Source: Lachnoclostridium sp. An14
Lineage (GTDB): Bacteria; Bacillota; Clostridia; Lachnospirales; Lachnospiraceae
Length of the DNA stretch: 64,000 bases
Direction: 5' to 3'
NCBI RefSeq assembly: GCF_002160755.1
Contig: NZ_NFLE01000009.1
Coordinates: forward strand, 1 to 64,000
Both the position numbers and the translations under genes were made by a program. Below, piece by piece: positions 57,228 through 64,000 of the stretch (positions within the stretch are counted from its first letter, which is position 1; each line of letters opens with the position of its first letter). A model generated the notes under the pieces. That model did no database searches. It was not told the origin of the DNA and saw nothing but the letters and a program-made list of their open reading frames with translations.

Positions 57228-57650
57228 TTGGCTTATGTACCTGTACCCAAGGATCTTACGAAAGTCAAAACCAAGGTCGCGTTCAACTTAACCAAGAGGC
57301 AGCTTGTCTGCTTCGGCGGCGGTGCGCTGATCGGCGTACCGCTTTTCTTCCTGCTCCGGGGGCCTGTGGGAAACAGCGTGGCTGCCATGTGTATGATGCT
57401 GGTCATGCTGCCCTTCTTCATGCTGGCGATGTATGAAAAACACGGTCAGCCCCTGGAAAAGATCGTGGGCAATATCATCAAGGTGGCCGTCATCCGGCCC
57501 AAGGAGCGCCCGTATCAGACCAACAACTTCTATGCCGTTTTGGAACGGCAGGAAAAACTCGACAAGGAGGTGTATGACATTGTTCACGGTAATCAAAAGC
57601 TGGCTGCACCGGCTGTTCGGAAAAGACGAAAAGACCGCGCAGCCGGTTAA
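57228..57650 (+). CDS. PrgI-family conjugation protein
   Basis: A 140-aa membrane protein with two helices at about residues 26-70 (LVCFGGGALIGVPLFFLLRG). The start is a TTG after AAGGAGG. The C-terminus is basic. PrgI-family proteins resemble VirB3 and act with VirB4. It overlaps the VirB4 gene by 77 bp. Confidence 0.85.
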   Translation: MAYVPVPKDLTKVKTKVAFNLTKRQLVCFGGGALIGVPLFFLLRGPVGNSVAAMCMMLVMLPFFMLAMYEKHGQPLEKIVGNIIKVAVIRPKERPYQTNNFYAVLERQEKLDKEVYDIVHGNQKLAAPAVRKRRKDRAAG

Positions 57651-60042
57651 TCAGAAAAAGATGAAAAAGCTGTCCCGCGCCGACAGAAAGCAGATCGAGG
57701 CTGCCATTGCCCGTGCCAATCGCACAGACAAAAAGAAAAAATCGGCTCAGGACAGTATCCCCTATGAACGGATGTGGCCGGACGGCATCTGCCGTGTGGC
57801 AGGCAGCCGCTACACAAAGACCATCCAATTCCAGGACATCAACTATCAGCTCTCGCAGAACGAGGACAAGACAGCGATCTTCGAGGGCTGGTGCGATTTC
57901 CTCAACTACTTCGACAGCTCCATTCAGTTCCAGCTGTCCTTTTTGAACCTGGCAGCCTCTGAGGAGACCTTTGCCCGCGCCATCAACATTCCTCTCCAGG
58001 GGGATGATTTTGACAGCATCCGGGTGGAGTACACCACCATGCTGCAAAACCAGCTGGCAAGAGGCAACAACGGTCTTATCAAGACCAAGTACCTGACTTT
58101 CGGCATCGACGCCGACAGCCTCAAGGCCGCCAAGCCCCGTCTGGAGCGCATTGAGACCGACATTCTCAACAACTTCAAACGCCTGGGCGTGGCCGCCGAG
58201 ACCCTGGACGGCAAGGCGCGGCTGGCACAGCTTCACGGCATTTTCCACATGGATGAACAGGTGCCGTTCCGCTTTGAATGGGACTGGCTGGCTCCGTCCG
58301 GTCTGTCCACCAAGGATTTCATCGCGCCGTCCGGCTTCGAGTTCCGCACCGGCAAACAGTTCCGTATGGGTAAAAAATACGGGGCTGTTTCTTTTTTGCA
58401 GATCCTCGCCCCGGAGCTGAATGACCGGATGCTGGCGGATTTTCTGGATATGGAAAGCTCTCTGATCGTCAGCCTGCATATCCAGTCCGTAGATCAGATC
58501 AAGGCCATCAAGACGGTCAAGCGGAAAATCACCGACCTGGATAAATCCAAAATTGAGGAACAGAAAAAAGCCGTCCGCGCCGGATATGACATGGACATCA
58601 TTCCCTCCGACCTTGCCACCTACGGTGCCGAGGCCAAGAAGCTCTTGCAGGATTTGCAGAGCCGAAACGAGCGAATGTTCCTTGTGACCTTCCTGGTGCT
58701 GAACACGGCGGACAATCCCCGGCAGCTGGGCAACAATGTGTTCCAGGCCAGTTCCATCGCACAGAAGTACAACTGCCAGCTGACAAGGCTTGACTTCCAG
58801 CAGGAAGAAGGGCTGATGTCTGCGCTGCCCTTGGGCCTCAATCAGATCGAGATTCAGCGGGGGCTGACCACCAGTTCCACGGCTATCTTTGTTCCGTTCA
58901 CCACCCAGGAGCTTTTCCAGAACGGCAAAGAGGCGCTGTACTACGGTATCAACGCCCTGTCCAACAACCTCATCATGGTGGACCGCAAGCTGCTGAAAAA
59001 CCCCAATGGACTGATTCTCGGCACCCCTGGTTCCGGCAAGTCCTTCAGCGCCAAGCGCGAGATCGCCAACTGTTTCCTGCTCACCAATGATGACATCATT
59101 ATCTGCGACCCGGAGGCCGAGTACGCGCCCTTGGTGGAGCGCCTGCATGGGCAGGTCATCAAGATTTCGCCCACCAGCAGCAATTACATTAACCCTATGG
59201 ATTTGAACCTGGACTACTCGGACGATGAAAGTCCGCTGTCTCTCAAGTCCGACTTCATCCTGTCTCTGTGCGAGCTGATCGTAGGCGGCAAAGAGGGCTT
59301 GCAGCCGGTTCAGAAAACCATCATTGACCGCTGTGTGCGGCTGGTGTATCAGGACTATCTCAATGACCCCCGCCCGGAGAATATGCCCATCCTGGAGGAC
59401 CTCTACAACCTGCTGCGGGCGCAGGACGAGAAAGAGGCGCAGTACATCGCCACGGCGCTGGAAATCTATGTGACCGGCTCCCTCAATGTGTTTAACCATC
59501 AGAGCAATGTGGACATCAACAACCGTATCGTCTGCTACGACATCAAGGAGCTGGGCAAGCAGCTGAAAAAGATCGGTATGCTGGTGGTCCAGGACCAAGT
59601 GTGGAACCGCGTTACCATCAACCGTGCTGCCCACAAATCCACCCGTTACTACATCGACGAGATGCACCTGCTGCTGAAAGAGGAACAGACCGCCGCCTAC
59701 ACGGTGGAGATTTGGAAGCGGTTCAGAAAATGGGGCGGCATCCCCACCGGCATCACGCAGAATGTCAAAGACTTGCTTTCTTCCCGCGAGGTGGAGAACA
59801 TCTTTGAGAACTCCGACTTCGTGTATATGCTCAACCAGGCGGGCGGGGACCGGCAGATTCTCGCCAAGCAGCTGGGCATTTCCCCTCACCAGCTTTCCTA
59901 TGTGACCCACTCCAGCGAGGGCGAGGGCCTGCTGTTCTATGGCTCCACGATCCTGCCTTTCGTGGACCATTTCCCCAAGAACACCGAGCTGTACCGCATT
60001 ATGACCACCAAACCCCAGGAACTGAAAAAGGAGGATGAATGA
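57574..60042 (+). CDS. VirB4-type conjugation ATPase
   Basis: An 822-aa ATPase that powers the transfer channel. The Walker A motif LGTPGSGKSFSAKRE lies near residue 485, Walker B in STRYYIDEMHLLLKE, and the ISPTSSNYINPMDLNLDYSD and GITQNVKDLLSS segments are typical of the family. The start is ATG at 57574 behind AAGGAGG; a TTG at 57580 is an alternative with better spacing. The frame is open further upstream in the PrgI gene, but there it is only a shadow. Confidence 0.93.
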   Translation: MTLFTVIKSWLHRLFGKDEKTAQPVNQKKMKKLSRADRKQIEAAIARANRTDKKKKSAQDSIPYERMWPDGICRVAGSRYTKTIQFQDINYQLSQNEDKTAIFEGWCDFLNYFDSSIQFQLSFLNLAASEETFARAINIPLQGDDFDSIRVEYTTMLQNQLARGNNGLIKTKYLTFGIDADSLKAAKPRLERIETDILNNFKRLGVAAETLDGKARLAQLHGIFHMDEQVPFRFEWDWLAPSGLSTKDFIAPSGFEFRTGKQFRMGKKYGAVSFLQILAPELNDRMLADFLDMESSLIVSLHIQSVDQIKAIKTVKRKITDLDKSKIEEQKKAVRAGYDMDIIPSDLATYGAEAKKLLQDLQSRNERMFLVTFLVLNTADNPRQLGNNVFQASSIAQKYNCQLTRLDFQQEEGLMSALPLGLNQIEIQRGLTTSSTAIFVPFTTQELFQNGKEALYYGINALSNNLIMVDRKLLKNPNGLILGTPGSGKSFSAKREIANCFLLTNDDIIICDPEAEYAPLVERLHGQVIKISPTSSNYINPMDLNLDYSDDESPLSLKSDFILSLCELIVGGKEGLQPVQKTIIDRCVRLVYQDYLNDPRPENMPILEDLYNLLRAQDEKEAQYIATALEIYVTGSLNVFNHQSNVDINNRIVCYDIKELGKQLKKIGMLVVQDQVWNRVTINRAAHKSTRYYIDEMHLLLKEEQTAAYTVEIWKRFRKWGGIPTGITQNVKDLLSSREVENIFENSDFVYMLNQAGGDRQILAKQLGISPHQLSYVTHSSEGEGLLFYGSTILPFVDHFPKNTELYRIMTTKPQELKKEDE

Positions 60043-60413
60043 CCATGAAACCCAACACCGAACTGAATACCATGATGTTTTTTGACGATGCCCTGGAGGG
60101 TGAGCGCACCCAGCTGCTCACCGAGCTGGCCGATGCCGTCAGCGAGACCCGCACGGCGGCGGATCAGGCTGCGGAGCTGAACGAGGACGGCGAAGCGGGC
60201 CTGCTGCGCCTGACGGAAATCTGGTGCGCCATGAACGGCGTCCCGGCCATCGTCATCTTCGAGGGCGGGCAGTCCGAGCTGCTGGCCAATGTGGTGGCGC
60301 AGATCTACGCCCATCTGCTTCAGCACCCCTCCCGTGACCCTGTGGGGCTGGCCGTCTATGTGGAGCTGCGCTACATGACGGCCTCCCTCATGTTGGGGGA
60401 ATGGTTTGAATAA
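60039..60413 (+). CDS. Conserved hypothetical ICE protein
   Basis: A 124-aa acidic protein not recognised. Residues 1-55 are helical and Glu/Ala-rich; residues 60-120 include YVELRYMTASLMLGEWFE. It overlaps both neighbours (ATGA with virB4 and 8 bp with the next gene), so it belongs to the transfer operon. Confidence 0.65.
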   Translation: MTMKPNTELNTMMFFDDALEGERTQLLTELADAVSETRTAADQAAELNEDGEAGLLRLTEIWCAMNGVPAIVIFEGGQSELLANVVAQIYAHLLQHPSRDPVGLAVYVELRYMTASLMLGEWFE

Positions 60414-62142
60414 GGAACCGCGCCTGCGCTTTACGGACGAGGAACGGGCTGACCCGGCTCTGGAGAAGCCCATCCGTAAGGCGGACAAGGCCGCCGCCAA
60501 AGCAGACAAGGCGCAGGCCAAAATCCCCAAAAAGCAGGTCCGGCAAAAGACGGTGGACCCGGAGACCGGCAAAGTGACCACCAAGCTGGTGCTGGAGGAC
60601 AAGAAGAAGCCGCCCTCCAAATTGTCCCATGCGGTGCGGGATACCCCCGCCAATGCCGCTCTGGGGAAGCTCCACAAGGAAATCCGGGAGACCGAACAGG
60701 ACAATGTGGGCGTGGAGAGCGCCCACAAGTCCGAGGAGGCTGCCGAGACCGGCGTTAGGCTTGCACGGGAAGGCTACCGCAGCCACAAGTTGAAGCCCTA
60801 CCGCAAGGCGGCCCAGGCCGAGCAGAAGCTGGAGAAGGCCAATGTGAACGCCTTGTATCAGAAGTCCCTGCGGGAAAATCCCCAGCTTGCCAGCAACCCC
60901 ATCTCCCGCTGGCAGCAGAAACAGGCCATCAAAAAGGAATACGCTGCCGCCAAGCGCGCCGGTCAAGCTGTCGGGAACACCGCCAAGACTGCGGAGGCCA
61001 CCGGCATGGCGGCCAAGGCGGTCAAGGAGAAAGCCCAGCAAGCGGGCGCGTTTGTCATGCGCCACAAAAAGGGCTTTTTGATTGCGGGTGCGATCTTCCT
61101 GCTGGTCTGTATGCTGCTCAACACCATGTCCTCCTGCTCCATGATGGCGCAGAGTATCGGTTCCGTGGTGTCCGGCACCACCTACCCGTCGGATGATCCT
61201 GAGCTGGTGGCGGTGGAGGCCGACTACGCTGCCAAAGAAACGGCGCTGCAAGCCGAGATCGACAACATCGAAAGCAGCCATCCGGGGTATGACGAGTACC
61301 GCTATGACCTGGATATGATCGGGCATGACCCCCATGAGCTGGCAGCCTACCTGTCCGCCGTGCTGCAAGGCTATACCCGGCAGAGCGCCCAGGCCGAGCT
61401 GGAGCGCGTGTTCGACGCACAGTATGAACTGACGCTTACCGAGGAAGTGGAGATACGATACCGCACCGAAACTTCCACGGACCCCGTGACCGGCGAGACG
61501 ACCACCGAGGAAGTCCCGTATGAGTATTACATTCTGAATGTGAAGCTCACCAGCAAGCCCATATCTTCCGTGGCTTCGGAGCTGCTAACCCCGGAACAGC
61601 TGGAAATGTACCAGGTGTACCGGCAGACGCTGGGCAACAAGCCGCTGATCTTCGGCGGCGGCTCCCCGGATACGAGCAACTCCGAGGACCTGACCGGCGT
61701 GGTATTCGTCAACGGCACCCGCCCCGGCAATCAGGCCGTGGTGGACATAGCCAAAAGTCAGGTGGGCAATGTGGGCGGTCAGCCCTACTGGAGCTGGTAC
61801 GGCTTCAATTCCCGTGTGGAATGGTGCGCCTGCTTCGTGTCCTGGTGCTACGGCCAGATGGGGCTGTCCGAGCCGCGCTTTGCCGCCTGCCAGTCCCAGG
61901 GTATTCCGTGGTTCCAGTCTCACGGACAATGGGGCGGGCGTGATTACGCCAATATCGCCCCCGGCGACGCCATCTTCTTTGACTGGGACCTGGATGGCAG
62001 CGCCGACCATGTGGGCCTTGTGGTCGGCACAGACGGCAGCCGGGTCTACACCGTGGAGGGCAATTCTGGCGACGCCTGCAAGATCAAGAGTTATTCCCTG
62101 TCCTACGAGTGCATCAAGGGCTACGGCCTGATGAACTGGTAA
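60406..62142 (+). CDS. Mobile-element cell-wall hydrolase with CHAP domain (CD1108-like)
   Basis: A 578-aa membrane protein. Residues 1-220 are Lys/Ala-rich and helical, and one membrane segment lies at about 224-245 (GFLIAGAIFLLVCMLLNTMS). After a stalk comes a C-terminal CHAP-type amidase (about 440-578) with the catalytic Cys in VEWCACFVSWCYG and His in GSADHVGLVVG. It would open the peptidoglycan for the transfer channel. The start is a TTG overlapping the previous stop. Confidence 0.88.
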   Translation: MNKEPRLRFTDEERADPALEKPIRKADKAAAKADKAQAKIPKKQVRQKTVDPETGKVTTKLVLEDKKKPPSKLSHAVRDTPANAALGKLHKEIRETEQDNVGVESAHKSEEAAETGVRLAREGYRSHKLKPYRKAAQAEQKLEKANVNALYQKSLRENPQLASNPISRWQQKQAIKKEYAAAKRAGQAVGNTAKTAEATGMAAKAVKEKAQQAGAFVMRHKKGFLIAGAIFLLVCMLLNTMSSCSMMAQSIGSVVSGTTYPSDDPELVAVEADYAAKETALQAEIDNIESSHPGYDEYRYDLDMIGHDPHELAAYLSAVLQGYTRQSAQAELERVFDAQYELTLTEEVEIRYRTETSTDPVTGETTTEEVPYEYYILNVKLTSKPISSVASELLTPEQLEMYQVYRQTLGNKPLIFGGGSPDTSNSEDLTGVVFVNGTRPGNQAVVDIAKSQVGNVGGQPYWSWYGFNSRVEWCACFVSWCYGQMGLSEPRFAACQSQGIPWFQSHGQWGGRDYANIAPGDAIFFDWDLDGSADHVGLVVGTDGSRVYTVEGNSGDACKIKSYSLSYECIKGYGLMNW

Positions 62143-62172
62143 GGCCGATTTATGAGAAAAGGAGTGATTGAA

Positions 62173-62430
62173 ATGGCTAAGAACAAAATCCAGCGCATTG
62201 ACCAGGAGATTGCCAAGGTCCGCGAGAAGATCGCGGAGTACCAGGACAAGCTGAAAACCCTGGAGGCGCAGAAAACCGAGGCGGAGAACCTGGAAATCGT
62301 TCAGATGGTGCGCGCCCTGCGGCTGACCCCGGAGCAGCTGAACGCCATGCTCTCCGGTGGTACGGTCCCTGGCATGGCCGCTGCCTCCGCCAACTACAAC
62401 GAACAGGAGGATACCGACCATGAAGAATAA
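62173..62430 (+). CDS. DUF4315 family protein
   Basis: An 85-aa protein made of a coiled coil (KIQRIDQEIAKVREKIAEYQ, then DKLKTLEAQKTEAEN) and the LTPEQLNAMLSGG segment. This domain is found only on CTn-type ICEs, next to DUF4366. The start at 62173 has AAAGGAGTG nearby; the frame is open for seven more codons. Function unknown. Confidence 0.85.
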   Translation: MAKNKIQRIDQEIAKVREKIAEYQDKLKTLEAQKTEAENLEIVQMVRALRLTPEQLNAMLSGGTVPGMAAASANYNEQEDTDHEE

Positions 62431-63193
62431 GAAAATTTTCAAAACCCTTTCGGCCCTCTGCGCCGCCCTGGTGCTGATGATGGGCCTTTCCGTGACTGCC
62501 TTTGCCCAGGGAACGGAAGAACTTCCGGCGGAGGATGCCACCAACGACAGCAATGTGGTCGTGGAGGAAACCGAGGACAGTCCGGCCCTGACCCCGGATG
62601 GCAACGCCGCCCTGGTGGATGATTTCGGCGACAACAAGCAGCTCATCACCGTCACCACCAAGGCAGGCAACTACTTCTACATCCTCATTGACCGGGCCAA
62701 CGAGGACAAGGAAACCGCTGTCCACTTCTTAAACCAGGTGGACGAGGCGGACCTGATGGCGCTGATGGAGGACGGTCAGACCACCCAGGAGCAGCCCGCC
62801 ACCTGTACCTGTACGGAGAAATGTGTGGCCGGTGCGGTGAATACGGCCTGCCCGGTGTGTGCCACCAATATGAGCGCCTGCACGGGTAAGGAGCCGGAAC
62901 CGGAGACCCCGGAAGAAACCCCGGAACCGGAAGAACCGGCGCAGAAACCCGCAGGACTGAATCCGGCCATTCTTTTGGCGGTGCTGGCTCTGATGGGTGG
63001 CGGCGGCGCTTTTGCCTACTTTAAGCTGGTAAAAAGCAGACCCAAGACCAAGGGCAACGACAATTTGGACGATTATGACTACGGCGAGGATGATACCGAT
63101 CAGGAGGACGAGGACTCCTGGGAGACCGAGGAATCTGACGAGCCGGACGCTGACGGGGGCGGCGACGAGGAAAGCGAGGACAAGACGGTTTGA
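62420..63193 (+). CDS. DUF4366 family protein (CD1107-like)
   Basis: A 257-aa exported, membrane-anchored protein: signal peptide at 1-30, an outer domain to about 130 (NYFYILIDRANEDKETAVHF), a Cys-rich segment CTCTEKCVAGAVNTACPVCA, a Pro/Glu-rich spacer, a membrane segment near 195-215 (ILLAVLALMGGGGAFAYFKL) and an acidic tail. It is likely part of the transfer machinery on the cell surface. It overlaps DUF4315 by 11 bp. Confidence 0.85.
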   Translation: MKNKKIFKTLSALCAALVLMMGLSVTAFAQGTEELPAEDATNDSNVVVEETEDSPALTPDGNAALVDDFGDNKQLITVTTKAGNYFYILIDRANEDKETAVHFLNQVDEADLMALMEDGQTTQEQPATCTCTEKCVAGAVNTACPVCATNMSACTGKEPEPETPEETPEPEEPAQKPAGLNPAILLAVLALMGGGGAFAYFKLVKSRPKTKGNDNLDDYDYGEDDTDQEDEDSWETEESDEPDADGGGDEESEDKTV

Positions 63194-63408
63194 CCCGCTT
63201 CACCGACAGCCCCTATGAACGCATGATGACACGCAGGCCGGAGGGCGGGAAGGAAACTTCCCGTCCTCCTACTTTATCTCCCGGCCACCCCTGTTATGGC
63301 TGCGGAAATTACCGTGACGGTCAGCCCTGCGTGGGATTCTGCCACCGGCAGCTGACCGCATGGCTGCGGGAAAGGAGGATGAAAAACCATGAAGCTGGTG
63401 ATCGCTGA
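63190..63408 (+). CDS. Small Cys-rich ICE protein
   Basis: A 72-aa protein with CYGCGNYRDGQPCVGFCHRQ, four Cys and a His suited to zinc binding. The TTG start overlaps the stop of the previous gene. It overlaps topB by 20 bp. Unknown function. Confidence 0.65.
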   Translation: MTRFTDSPYERMMTRRPEGGKETSRPPTLSPGHPCYGCGNYRDGQPCVGFCHRQLTAWLRERRMKNHEAGDR

Positions 63409-64000
63409 GAAACCGTCCGTTGCCCAAAGTCTGGCCGCCGTGATTGGGGCCACCGCCCGCAAGGACGGCTATCTGGAGGGCGGCGGCTGGCGGGTCAGCT
63501 GGTGTGTGGGCCATCTGGCTGGTCTGGCCGACGCCGACGCTTATAACCCGGACTACGCCAAGTGGCGCTATGACGATCTGCCCATTCTGCCGGAACCCTG
63601 GCAGATGGTGGTGAGCAAGGACAAGAAGAAACAGTTTGATGTGCTGAAGCAGCTGATGAACGCCCCGGATGTGACCGAAGTGGTAAACGCCTGCGACGCC
63701 GGACGCGAGGGGGAGCTGATCTTCCGCAGCGTCTATGAGCTGGCGGGCTGCCAGAAGCCCATGAAGCGGCTCTGGATTTCCTCAATGGAGGATTCCGCCA
63801 TCCGGGAGGGCTTTGCAAACCTGCGCCCCGGTGCAGACTATGACGGCCTGCGGGATGCGGCCCTCTGCCGCGCCAAAGCGGACTGGCTGGTGGGTATCAA
63901 TGCCACCCGGCTGTTTTCCGTGCTGTACCACCGGACCCTCAACATCGGACGTGTCATGTCCCCGACGCTGGCCCTCATTGTCCAGCGAGAAGCCGAGATC
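63389..64000 (+). CDS. topB: DNA topoisomerase III, 5' part (runs off the window)
   Basis: The first 204 codons of a type IA topoisomerase. MKLVIAEKPSVAQSLAAVIG is the Toprim start; the acidic Toprim residues follow in VNACDAGREGELIF. SLAR-like segment LFSVLYHRTLNIGRVMSPTL leads toward the active site. AAAGGAGG lies ten bases upstream. TopB is a usual late member of CTn-type transfer modules. Confidence 0.93.
   Translation, partial: MKLVIAEKPSVAQSLAAVIGATARKDGYLEGGGWRVSWCVGHLAGLADADAYNPDYAKWRYDDLPILPEPWQMVVSKDKKKQFDVLKQLMNAPDVTEVVNACDAGREGELIFRSVYELAGCQKPMKRLWISSMEDSAIREGFANLRPGADYDGLRDAALCRAKADWLVGINATRLFSVLYHRTLNIGRVMSPTLALIVQREAEI

Noticed and set aside
57490-59970. Minus-strand ORF of 826 aa opposite virB4
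   Set aside because: Antisense shadow; the plus-strand frame has clear VirB4 motifs.

Overview
The window looks like the chromosome of a Firmicute of the class Clostridia, most likely a Lachnospiraceae (Clostridium cluster XIVa) gut bacterium; no species is claimed. The reasons are a complete S10-spc-alpha ribosomal cluster in Firmicutes order with a KOW-domain gene between map and infA, a leucine T-box, a TPP riboswitch, secreted proteins with cell-wall-binding repeats, an ECF transporter module, and an integrated conjugative element of the Tn1549/CTn type common in these bacteria. The host genes use many GTG and TTG starts and have strong AGGAGG ribosome sites.

Region 1 (1-2000) holds an IS30-family insertion sequence with about 30-bp inverted repeats and a 13-bp flanking direct repeat, inserted just upstream of the leucine promoter. 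Region 2 (2000-7000) is a T-box-controlled leuA-leuC-leuD-leuB operon. Region 3 (7.1-8.5 kb) is a membrane-anchored HtrA protease. Region 4 (8.6-12.5 kb) is a TPP-riboswitch-controlled thiW-thiM-thiE-thiD operon followed by a HAD hydrolase. Region 5 (12.5-15.1 kb) has a methyltransferase on the minus strand and a secreted cell-wall-binding-repeat protein.

Region 6 (15.3-31.9 kb) is the ribosomal superoperon: rpsJ-rplC-rplD-rplW-rplB-rpsS-rplV-rpsC-rplP-rpmC-rpsQ-rplN-rplX-rplE-rpsN-rpsH-rplF-rplR-rpsE-rpmD-rplO-secY-adk-map-KOW-infA, then rpmJ-rpsM-rpsK-rpsD-rpoA-rplQ behind an internal promoter. Region 7 (32-38.4 kb) has a second secreted cell-wall-binding-repeat protein, ecfA1-ecfA2-ecfT-truA, and rplM-rpsI behind an L13-type leader.

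Region 8 (about 38.4 kb to the window end) is the left part of an integrative conjugative element (ICE) next to the 3' end of rpsI. It carries parA, parB, a replication-type HTH protein, a PcfB-like protein, a VirD4 coupling protein, Maff2, a TrbL/VirB6-like protein, PrgI, VirB4, an NlpC/P60-CHAP-type wall hydrolase, DUF4315 and DUF4366 proteins, and the start of topoisomerase III. Two other mobile elements sit inside it. An IS110-family element lies between virD4 and maff2. A 9.0-kb integrative mobilizable element (IME) has split maff2 itself: the 5' part of maff2 is at 47014 and its in-frame 3' part ends at 56254. The IME carries cargo (an ankyrin-repeat protein, a two-helix membrane protein, a DUF4304-like protein), a probable oriT, MobC, a relaxase, a Cys-rich protein, replication proteins, TnpW and a large serine recombinase. 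Its attachment sites can be reconstructed to the base.

Outside known families, the most notable patterns are a roughly 55-bp palindromic repeat found right after several terminators, the precise maff2 split, a C-terminal extension on TruA, and a palindrome that wraps the -10 box of the serine recombinase gene.
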